DNA from: Mya arenaria
Lineage: Eukaryota > Mollusca > Bivalvia > Myida > Myidae
DNA: 64,000 bases
Direction: 5' to 3'
NCBI RefSeq assembly: GCF_026914265.1
Contig: NC_069130.1
Span: forward strand, 930,001 to 994,000
Position numbers and translations under genes: made by a program. Below, piece by piece: positions 33,701 to 38,993 of this stretch. Positions within the stretch are counted from its first letter, which is position 1. The number at the start of each line of letters is the position of its first letter. The notes under the pieces are model-generated. The model was not told where the DNA came from and made no database searches. It saw only the letters and a program-made list of their open reading frames with translations.

Positions 33701-35495
33701 AAGACAAAAAAATAAAAAGTTGCCAAAAGGATAAATCTGTGAGAGTGCAGCTTTAAATTTCCTTAGTGTCATGTTTTCGTTGTTTTGCTATGCATTTGTA
33801 TGTATTGAACTTAAGCTTGTATTGAAAATGAATTCAACAACTTGTTGCCATCTGTTATGTTCCAACAGATTTAAGATTATCATTAAAGTTATGACTTTAA
33901 GATCTTTAAGTGAAACGGGGGCCCATTACTTGTGGGTGGAAACATGTTTCTATCCTGGATCAAGACAAGTCCAAGCTTCTTAGCTTCTTCTCCGCTCATT
34001 CAGCTCCAGTTGAATCTTAAGAAATATGTTCTTTGAAACACAACACTTTCAAGACCCGATTCTGGCCAGCCAGAAATTTTAATATTAGAATATTTTTCAT
34101 CAAATGTACATTTACTGGAAAGATAAATGTGTAATCTAGGCATGTAGTGCAAAAAAATGTTCATAAAAGCAAATTAAACTCCTGATAAATTTACCAGATA
34201 GCCCATATCAACATGCTATGGTGACCATTTTAACAGTAACGTATATAGGTTTTTATGAGAGATGATGTCATGACTATTAATAGCCACCAATCAGCATATT
34301 AAAGCTGTTGTAGTCATGATAAACATGAATAGGAAATTAAGCTATGAGCTAAAAGCAGCCTACACAATTAAATGGATTAAATGTGGAATGCCTTGAATCA
34401 AGGTTACACTGAAGAGTTCAAGGAAATGATTGTATGTACTGTTACTACCTGACTTGCTTAATGCAAATATTCATATAAATGTGTCTGTGATGTTACATGG
34501 TGAAGTGAGCACTTACTCCATTTTCAGTTACCATAAAGATAAAAGAAATTGCTATAAACATTTCCTGTATTTTAACAACTTGTTGTTTTATTATGGTTTA
34601 AAATCAATGTAAAGACCATGAAGTATACCAGTGCTCCAAATACATCATGTAGTTGAATAAAAACGCATTTAAAATTCTGAAAAATGCAATAGGTTTTGAA
34701 CTAAAAAATACTTTGACCCAAAACTTTATCTCATACATAATTGATGAAATATGAAAACGATCTGTAAAAATTCTGATAAACTTAATCTTTATAAAGCCTG
34801 TCCAAATTTTCCAGTGACCATTCTTTAAAAAATACACATCTCTAAGCTTCTATTAAAGACTTAATTTACTAAAAGCAGTTATAACATATTTTATAAATAT
34901 AAAATATATAGCATATTTTACCCAGTCCAGCTACCAAGCTTAAAAATGGTGGGCCAGCCAGTGATGGTGCGCAACCTGCTGAATCTGCACAACCCTCAGA
35001 CCAATCTGTTCTCATATATATTTCAGATGCTTTGATGGACACACTAATGAAGGACCCAGTCCAACTGCCAAGCGGTAATGTGGTGGACCGCCCCGTGATT
35101 ATGCGCCATCTGCTCAACTCTCAGACTGACCCGTTCAACCGACAGCCATGTAGAGAAGATGATCTCATTCCCAGTATGTACAGACCTTGGTTTCATAAAC
35201 AATTCTTAAAGCTGCACCTTCACAGATATACCGTTTTTACAACTTTTTTTTTGTCTTGGAAAGAGCAAGTTTTTGCGTAAAAATCTGTAAACCAATGATA
35301 AAAGATTGATGATAAAAAATTAGATCGCAGATTGTCATATTTCCATTCGAAAATTAATTACTAACGTTATTAACGGTTTAGGAAAATGCATAAAACATCA
35401 ATTTTTGAACTTAAAATATAAAATTCTGTTTTTTAGGAGAAGATATCAAGACGAGGATTGAAGATTGGATTAATAAATCAAAGGCGCCCAAGTGA
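3757..35495 (+). CDS. UBE4B: Ubiquitin conjugation factor E4 B (U-box E3/E4 ligase), complete, 28 exons
   Basis: Extends ubiquitin chains on substrates (E4 activity) and acts as an E3 through a C-terminal U-box that recruits E2; the yeast orthologue Ufd2 works with Cdc48/p97 in protein quality control. Coding exons: 3757-3780, 3926-4060, 6902-6989, 7244-7313, 8248-8335, 9063-9195, 9717-9867, 10548-10695, 11319-11419, 12353-12467, 13162-13302, 14127-14243, 19061-19159, 22938-23051, 23740-23829, 24281-24386, 26090-26331, 26495-26622, 27261-27359, 27966-28113, 28532-28619, 29424-29550, 30483-30624, 31576-31710, 32470-32661, 33062-33236, 35027-35173, 35437-35495. Lengths sum to 3,402 nt (1,133 aa plus stop) and every junction is phase-consistent with GT..AG. 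The start MNELTQDE followed by VRRRRLARL parallels human [18 protein letters not shown] Ser/Pro-rich N-terminus is followed by the UFD2 core (about residues 400-1050, including [10 protein letters not shown] and NPEKYG) and the U-box. Human isoforms are 1,173 and 1,302 aa. Least certain: the exon 16/17 junction, and the exon 17 donor GTCTGT. Confidence 0.93.
4426..6540. mobile_element. Nested pair of DNA elements with CAGGG..CCCTG termini (UBE4B intron 2)
   Basis: Outer element: left end CAGGGTTCGAATTT (4426-4439), right end AAATTCGAACCCTG (6527-6540), inverted copies of each other. Inner element: CAGGGCTCTCAC at 4440 to GCGAGAGCCCTG ending 5627 (1,188 bp), inserted directly after the outer left terminus. 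Flanks of the inner copy share AATTT. The outer body holds repeated GTCACTCGCAAAATTTTGCGAG-like pieces. CAGGG-type termini are common among hAT-like nonautonomous elements, but I do not see a clean 8-bp target duplication and no transposase frame remains. Confidence 0.65.
7651..8115. mobile_element. Short nonautonomous element, TATGCCCCTGAAGGGCA head, GTGACAGCTC tail (intron 4)
   Basis: The left end forms a small hairpin (TGCCCCTGAAGGGCA) followed by a CTGTCTGTCT stretch and AAGGTCAAG-type words. The right end is TGTGACAGCTCATA. The same head and tail type is seen at 20737-22355. The layout recalls tandem-repeat-bearing bivalve elements such as pearl and other Helitron-like nonautonomous elements; that family link is inference. 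Confidence 0.45.
9905..10135 (+). repeat. Decayed tandem copies of the exon 7 3' end
   Basis: Downstream of UBE4B exon 7 the sequence at 9965-10012 repeats the exon end (TTCTTCTATGAAACAGTA, then GGCTCCAGTCATATGGGG). A further piece at about 10030-10130 repeats ACCAGATATTTCTCCT and the flanking intron word CCCTAGGA/CCTTAGGA. Together they form a short ladder of exon-plus-intron duplications. A GTATAT follows the first copy where the real donor GTAAGT stands. Confidence 0.7.
11099..11200 (-). repeat. tRNA-like SINE remnant (minus strand)
   Basis: On the minus strand the segment carries a box-B-like GGTTCAAATCC and an upstream box-A-like region, with the plus-strand reading GGATTTGAACCTGGGTTCTC. 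It is too diverged and lacks a full cloverleaf, so I treat it as a SINE head, not a tRNA gene. Confidence 0.4.
11560..11870 (-). repeat. tRNA-derived SINE (minus strand, intron 9)
   Basis: Reading the minus strand, TAGCGATGCAGTAGAGTG (box A region) is followed by GAGGTCGTGGGTTCGAACCC (perfect box B) about 40 bp later. This spacing is typical of a tRNA-derived Pol III promoter. No acceptor-stem closure is visible, and the sequence continues into non-tRNA DNA, which fits a SINE. Confidence 0.5.
12058..12285. mobile_element. MITE, family A (GGGGCCGTTTCATTAAAGGA terminus), intron 9
   Basis: Left end GGGCCGTTTCATTAAAGGAT, right end ATCATTATTGAAATGCATCC, which are diverged inverted copies. Internally it contains CTTAAATCTGTATA and TTCAATGCTGGCT, both shared with the interrupted copy at 37459-38993. 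No coding capacity. Confidence 0.6.
12468..12660 (+). repeat. Decayed copy of UBE4B exon 10 3' end
   Basis: About 95 bp after exon 10 the sequence at 12562-12625 repeats its end: AGAGTTGATGTTCAGCAC, then GGGGGTATAGACTCATTCAG, then AAAGGTCTGTGG against the exon's AGGAAGGTATGTGG. The donor-like GGTCTGTGG is kept. The copy is degenerate but clearly colinear with the exon. Confidence 0.7.
13929..14126 (+). repeat. UBE4B: 129-bp tandem duplication of the intron 11/exon 12 boundary
   Basis: The 3' splice site and first ~60 bp of exon 12 occur twice, at 13998 and 14127, with a 129-bp period. Both copies have the same acceptor, TTTTTACCTACAG, followed by ATGGTTGAACTTTCTAACTG. The span 13998-14126 is exactly 43 codons with no stop and joins exon 12 in frame. 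Use of the upstream acceptor would therefore lengthen the protein by 43 residues within the conserved region. Confidence 0.85.
15195..15695. mobile_element. TTAA-flanked TIR element carrying a tRNA-like segment (intron 12)
   Basis: Left end AAAGGGACTGTGTCACAGAT and right end ATCTGTGAGACAGCCCCTTT are near-perfect inverted copies, each bordered by TTAA. Between them, on the minus strand at about 15336-15412, is a tRNA-like run with TAGCTCAGTAAGTAAGTCAC (box A) and GGGTACAAACCC (box B). No transposase frame. TTAA borders are compatible with a piggyBac-type target, but assignment is tentative. Confidence 0.6.
15873..17811 (-). pseudogene. Mab-21 domain-containing (cGAS-like fold) pseudogene, antisense in UBE4B intron 12
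   Basis: An intronless Mab-21-family gene. In order on the minus strand: N-terminal [19 protein letters not shown] (the GS...[D/E]hD nucleotidyltransferase motif), [76 protein letters not shown] and an extended C-terminus ending RPWDE. These blocks are characteristic of the bivalve Mab-21 expansion. The frame is interrupted at four places: frame changes near 17422, 16908 and 16700, and an in-frame stop near 17250. Hence I call it a pseudogene, unless assembly errors explain the breaks. A minus-strand AATAAA (15819-15814) lies ~55 bp after the stop. The last 299 codons (from 16772) remain open, so decay may be recent. Confidence 0.8.
18029..18556. mobile_element. Helitron-like nonautonomous element with three ~150-bp internal repeats (intron 12)
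   Basis: Begins near ACCAGATTTTCAACGAAAAC, contains a GGGCGGGCGGGGCGGGC stretch, then three diverged tandem units each carrying AATAACTTTAGTTAGCATTG, GATAGATATTGATGAAACTT and AGGTCACTGTT. It ends with a hairpin GCATTGCGGCGC followed by TTCTAGTTTT. A terminal hairpin just before CTAGT resembles Helitron-type 3' ends. The family call is inference. Confidence 0.5.
19272..20736. repeat. Satellite-like array, ~150-180-bp units with higher-order duplication (intron 13)
   Basis: Tandem units share GGGGCATATCTTATAGAATA, GTATCAACTTGAAACTTCAT, GTAGATAGATCTCATTGAGG and GCAGTGCACAA. At least eight units are seen. A block of about 630 bp (for example the stretch carrying TGTAGTGCACAATAACAGTA near 19571 and again near 20200) is itself repeated almost identically, indicating a recent higher-order duplication. 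It abuts the next array without a spacer. Confidence 0.8.
20737..22355. mobile_element. Nonautonomous element with eight ~180-bp tandem units (pearl-like layout), intron 13
   Basis: Head TATACCCCCGAAGGTGGGCATA (hairpin-forming), then CTGTCCGTCTATCCATCC, then about eight tandem units of ~180 bp. Each unit carries AGGTCAAGGTCACACTTAG, GGAATGCTGCATATAA and GTCCGGGCTGTAACTTTCCC, starting near 20910, 21090, 21268, 21418, 21600, 21780, 21958 and (degenerate) 22135. Tail TGTGACAGCTCTTGTTTG. A defined head and tail around a tandem core matches the architecture described for bivalve pearl/Helitron-like elements. The short open frames here are frame accidents of the unit. Confidence 0.65.
24395..24640. 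repeat. Dispersed repeat, copy 1 (intron 16)
   Basis: Shares with 28996-29230 an ordered set of words: CTCTTACTCCCA, ACAACGGTTCTTA (or ACAATGGTTCTTA), ACCAATCATTTAA and AGCTATTAAATAC. The two copies are diverged and have the same orientation. No termini are clear. Confidence 0.5.
24749..25717. mobile_element. hAT-type nonautonomous DNA transposon with exact 8-bp target duplication (intron 16)
   Basis: Left terminus TAGGGATGCAAACGAATATT, right terminus AATATCAATTTTCCCATTCG continuing to TTTACATCCCTA, inverted to each other. The 969-bp element is flanked by perfect 8-bp direct repeats ATATTGAT (24741-24748 and 25718-25725). TAGGGATG ends plus an 8-bp duplication fit the hAT superfamily. Both ends carry strings of the self-complementary word CGAATATTCG. 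No intact transposase frame is visible, so it is nonautonomous. Confidence 0.88.
26623..26930 (+). repeat. Ladder of three decayed copies of UBE4B exon 18 3' end
   Basis: Copy 1 (26629-26710) is nearly identical to exon 18: TTACGTAGATGCTTACAGTT, CAGCGTTCTGGCAGAG and GTGAATAAGGGGTAA. Copy 2 (26772-26840) keeps TTGCAGTTTTACAGCATTCTG and GTAAATAAGTTGTAA. Copy 3 (26888-26925) keeps TTGCAGTTTTACAG and AAACAAGGGATAAGG. Identity drops and length shortens with distance from the real exon, suggesting successive duplications of different age. Confidence 0.8.
27530..27935. repeat. Tandem duplication inside UBE4B intron 19
   Basis: Two diverged ~200-bp copies, at about 27545-27735 and 27760-27925. They share CCTGCAATAGGGCCT, TCAGCA..TTCTCA..CCTGA, TGGTGATTTTTTCACAAT and a GATCTTGAACAA/GATATTGAACAA end. 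No exon sequence is included. Confidence 0.65.
28996..29360. repeat. Dispersed repeat, copy 2 (intron 21)
   Basis: Counterpart of 24395-24640. It starts ATTAAAGATTTACTCTTACT and includes GAAAACAATGGTTCTTATGA, CACCAATCATTTAA and a 19-base T run near 29250. The tail GTATTGATTTTGAATAAAAG resembles a piece of intron 12 near 14480. It probably marks a MITE family with poorly kept ends. Confidence 0.45.
29560..29965 (+). repeat. Ladder of three decayed copies of UBE4B exon 22 3' end
   Basis: After exon 22, whose end reads ATGTGGGGCATACACTCGCA, the end recurs at about 29631-29692 (TTGTGGGGCATACACTCACA, AGATCATCGAAGAAGTAGGG, then GTATGT). It recurs again at about 29767-29817 (more diverged) and 29893-29955 (CACCAGCTGAAGATCATCAA). 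Spacing is ~130 bp. The first copy keeps the GTATGT donor. Confidence 0.8.
31010..31180 (+). repeat. Two degenerate tRNA-like segments in tandem (intron 23)
   Basis: CCAGTTAGTGTTAGAAGTTT..AGTTAAAATCCC (about 31025-31078) and TCAGTTAGTGATAGAGCATT..AGGTTAAATTCCC (about 31115-31175) resemble a tRNA D-arm and T-arm at normal spacing. They are ~90 bp apart. Both have mismatched box B sequences, so they are SINE or tRNA relics, not functional genes. Confidence 0.35.
31711..32060 (+). repeat. Ladder of two decayed copies of UBE4B exon 24 3' end
   Basis: Copy 1 (about 31800-31905) repeats TGACCACTGAGATGGTTGAT, ATTCCATTACCTGAACA and AATACAGAAAGCCTTTCTC, followed by the same intron words (TTATAAATATATTATA). 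Copy 2 (about 31985-32045) keeps CTGACCATCAAGATACAGAA, GCCTTTTCTCCTGCCAG and TATGTATT. Each copy includes the position of the exon 24 donor. Confidence 0.8.
32769..32873. repeat. ~105-bp segment shared with 33447-33551
   Basis: GCATTATGGCTTGACAGCGT through GAGGAAGCCATGACTGAT in intron 25 is almost identical to 33447-33551 in intron 26; I see about one substitution before the copies diverge at their ends. The intron 26 copy sits inside a palindromic MITE. Confidence 0.85.
33339..33756. mobile_element. Palindromic MITE, family B, with an internal insertion (intron 26)
   Basis: Termini TAAAGCTGCACTCTCACAGA and TCTGTGAGAGTGCAGCTTTA are inverted repeats, and the arms continue inward (GATATAAGACTGCTGACA against TGTCAGCAGTCTTATATCAC). 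The loop holds the ~105-bp segment also found in intron 25. Other copies of this family lie at 35206-35420 (half), 39719-39925 and 50285-50627. Confidence 0.85.
34921..35012 (+). repeat. Decayed copy of the U-box exon, upstream of exon 27
   Basis: ACCCAGTCCAGCTACCAAGC, GTGGGCCAGCCAGTGATGGT and GCGCAACCTGCTGAATCTGC, then ACCCTCAGACCAATCTGTTC, follow exon 27 (ACCCAGTCCAACTGCCAAGC and so on) colinearly, ending just before the real 3' splice site at 35026. The copy encodes no intact U-box. It precedes the functional exon, as the exon 12 duplicate also does. Confidence 0.8.
35027..35495 (+). CDS. UBE4B: UBE4B exons 27-28: U-box domain and C-terminus
   Basis: These two exons encode about residues 1066-1133. 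Motifs seen are [36 protein letters not shown] and a final helix ending SKAPK before TGA. This is the RING-like, zinc-free U-box fold that binds the E2; the DP..LPSG..DR and DPFNR signatures are intact. Exon 27 starts after TTTCAG at 35026 and joins exon 28 through GTATGT..TTTTAG. The intron between them holds a half-copy of a palindromic MITE. Confidence 0.92.
35206..35420. mobile_element. Half-copy of palindromic MITE, family B (intron 27)
   Basis: Starts TTAAAGCTGCACCTTCACAG, continues with GTCTTGGAAAGAGCAAGTTT and CCATTCGAAAATTAATTACT, but lacks the closing terminus. Confidence 0.65.
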
Positions 35496-35757
35496 TTCTA
35501 CGGATTCTAGTCATAGTGTTGTCATGTCTTATAAGAGTAGAGTTTGTAAAATTCTACAGAACTTGACTTAGAAGTAGCTTTTCATACAATAATGTTGATG
35601 TATAAAAGCAAAAAGGTTCTAAATGACACTAAAAGTCAAAGCAGATAGAACATTTTTGCTATCACCCATCAAATGTTTTGTCAGTATGATTCTGTTATAC
35701 CGTTTTTATGTATATATGAGTTACGTTTGTGGTAAAAAAGGGTTGGCTGATTTATAT

Positions 35758-35763
35758 AATAAA
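35758..35763 (+). terminator. UBE4B poly(A) signal
   Basis: AATAAA lies 263 bp after the UBE4B stop codon, a plausible 3' UTR length. It is the first AATAAA that I see downstream of the stop. Confidence 0.5.
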
Positions 35764-37458
35764 GTCATTTAACAAGATAGTGGGTTAGATATTGATGGCC
35801 TCACTTTTTTGCTGAAACTGTATTTTTTTCGGTTTTCGTAATTTTTATTTAACTAAAATTATAAAGGCAAGCCTATGCCGCATGTTATTTCAAAATGCAG
35901 AAAAAAGTGTGAGGAAAAAAGTGCAGAAGCTTGTGATAAAAACTTTGGCATACTGTGAACAAACCAGGTGTTATCGGATTACCAAGAAAAAAAAGAAAAT
36001 ACATACTCAAAACTTTGGATTTTGTAGCTTCTGCGTTTTAACACGAGGCCATCAATATATATGATCTGAAAATGTGTTGCTATTTATTACAATACTTTAT
36101 GAAGTAAGTTTAGGAAAAGCTATAAAGCAAATGCCTTTAGTAAGCGTTATAACTTTTCCTTAACAAGTTTCATAAAATTTTGTTTTTTATGGCAAAATTT
36201 GTCAGATTCTTTTAATTGACACATTTGCCACCTAAGCCTCCATTTTCTGTGAATTTTTCACTCTAAATAAGTTGGGCAAAATGAAGTCATTGCAATTTCT
36301 GTGACTTGCATAAAATATAAGAAGGTATGGTTGTATTTCACTCAGAACAAGAAATGTCATGTGATAAAACCTGATCTTGGCAGGCACTAATGTGTTGATG
36401 TCTTATAATGTTGTAAGATTATCTCGTCCACAGAAAGTACAATGTTATTAATTTCAGGATTAGGTCACAATTAATAATTACACTGTTCGGCTTTACTGTA
36501 CTGACTCACATATAACTGCAACTTAAGTAGAACATATAGCAAGCATCACAAATCAAATGGAAGATTTGACTTGGAAATTCAAATAAAATCTGCCATCAGA
36601 TAAAGTTCTTCATCTCTAAATAGATATTATAACTTCCCAAACATATCTTTTCAAAAACTGTACCGTACAGTATGTGCGTCGATGAGATGGACCCATAAAT
36701 GCATTTCATTGAATGGCCCATTGAATATGTAGAAAAGTTGGCTGTATTAAAATGTTCATATTATTATGTTGTTTCTTTTGTACATTAAAACATATTTGTA
36801 TATTGTCTTGTTCATTTGTGTGCTGTGAAAATTGAAGATATCAATACCCGAGGGGGCTCAATTTAAAACTGTTAATTCTTGATGGAAATTCAGCTTGTTA
36901 GCCCAATGCTATGTTCAATTTCTGTTGAGTTTGGGATATCTCGTGTACATGTGTACTTTTGTCCTTTTAATGTGCCAGAGTTGCATTTAATTATTGCATA
37001 TATTTTACTGTCATCAGACACCCCTGATACACTACTACGTTTTTTTGTGTACCGTTGGCAATTTGACTGGGAAAATTTTGTAACATGAATAAGTAATGCA
37101 GTAGTTTCCATGGTTGGGCAAGGTACCAGAAGCTTTCGTGTAGAAAAACAATCTGGGGAAAGCCGGAATTCAATCTGGTCCGCCTTTTCAGTACAATAAT
37201 TTCGCCAGCAGTCAAGACCACTGGTTTACGGAGGCTGCAGACTCTACAGGGTAACTGAAGAATATTAAATTGTAGTAAGTGTATTTATTGGAAGAAGGTT
37301 GTCTCCTCTACCTCCTGCATATTCATTAAAGCGAGATTTTGTCAGTCAATTGTCCCACAGTATTCATGTATAAGTACAGTATAAAGGAATTAAGTATGGT
37401 GGTAGCTAACTATGATATTTAACAGTTTCATGTGTTTAATTGTTTGCTATACTTATTG
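35764..37458. other. Intergenic, nothing recognised
   Basis: Between the UBE4B poly(A) signal and the repeat nest I see only short chance open frames, none with recognisable protein similarity or paired splice sites. AT-rich. Confidence 0.4.
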
Positions 37459-38993
37459 GGGCTGTTTCAATGAAGGATTTTTAGCTCGACTATTCGAAGA
37501 ATAAGGAGAGCTATACTACTCGCCCAAGCATCGGCGTCTGCGTCGGCGTCACCCCTTGGTTAAGGTTTTGCATGCAAGCACACATAGGTAAATATCTCAG
37601 CAACTACTTGAGGTATTGCATTGAGACTTGATACAATGGTACTCAACCATCCAACCTACTCAATTAACCAAGTTAGATAACTCTAGTTTGCATTTAATGC
37701 AAATAATAGGCCTTTATTATTTGACTTAGAAATTCTGGTTAAGGTTTTGCGTGCAAGCACACATAGGTTATTATCTCAGCAACTGCTTAAGGTATTGCAT
37801 TGAGACTTGATACAATGGTACTCAACCATCCAACCTACTTAATTAACCAAGTTAGATAACTCTAGTTTGCATTAAATGCAAAAAAAGGCCTTTATTATTA
37901 TACCCCCACAAACGAAGTTTGAGGGGGTATATAGGAGTGAGCTTGTCGGTCGGTCTGTCTGTCGGTCGGTCGGTCTGTCGATTTGCATGGTTTCCGGACG
38001 ATAACTCATGAAAGGCTAGACAGATTTGAAAAAATTTGGGACACAGGTGTAACATCAGAAGATACAGGTCAAGTTCGATATTGGGGCTGGTGGGGCCAAG
38101 GTCAAGGTCACTGTTACTAAAAATAGAAAAACGGTTTCGGGACGATAACTCATGAAAGGCTTGACAGATTTGAAAAATTTTTGGTACACAGGTGTAACAT
38201 CAGAAGATACAGGTCAAGTTCGATATTGGGGCTGGTGTGACTTAGAAATTCTGGTTAAGGTTTTGCGTGCAAGCACACATAGGTTAATATCTCAGCAACT
38301 GCTTGAGGTATTGCATTGAGACTTGATACAATGGTACTCACCCATCCAATCTACTTAATTTACCAAGTTAGATAACTCTAGTTTGCATTTAATGCAAATA
38401 ATTGCCCTTTATTATTCGACTCAGAAATTCTGGTTAAGGTTTTGGATGTAAGCACACATAGGATAATATCTCAGCAACTACTTGATGTATTGCATTGAGA
38501 CTTGATACAATGGTATTCAACCACCCAACCTAATTGAATTATCAAGTTAGATAACTGTGTTTTGCAAATAATGGCCCTTTATTATTAGACTTAAAAATTC
38601 TGGTTAAAATTTTGCATGTAACCACTTTTATGTTAATAATTATCTCCGCACATCGTGTATTGCATTGAAATCTAATCTAACAGTGATCCATGCATGTTTC
38701 GCCAAAACTTTTAAATCCTTACACCGAAAAGCGGCGGAATAGTCGAGCGCGCTGTCTCTGTGACAGCTCTTGTTAAGTTTGTCGTAACTTCAATTTACTT
38801 AAATCTGTATACACGTCACATATATGGCAATACATCAATTATATTTTTTCATTTCTTCAACTTCCTATTCATTTTCAATGCTGGCTAAAGTTCCTTACAC
38901 ACAGATATGTAGCGATATAATAAAACTATGACACTAAGATAATTTGAATTTACGACTAAAATCTATAAAGATCTTTACTGAAACAGTCCTCTG
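37459..38993. mobile_element. Three-layer repeat nest: MITE family A > tandem-core element > second element
   Basis: Outer: family A MITE, left end GGGGCTGTTTCAATGAAGGA, resuming at about 38774 with AAGTTTGTCGTAACTTCAAT and closing CTTTACTGAAACAGTCC (intact relative at 12058-12285). Middle: about 37483-38773, starting AGCTCGACTATTCGAAGAAT and ending GTGACAGCTCTTGTT, with about five ~171-bp units carrying GGTTAAGGTTTTGCGTGCAA and GCATTGAGACTTGATACAAT. Inner: about 37901-38238, head TATACCCCCACAAACGAAGT with its complement TTTGAGGGGGTATA and two units containing GGACGATAACTCATGAAAGG. The order of insertion follows from the interruptions. Confidence 0.75.
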
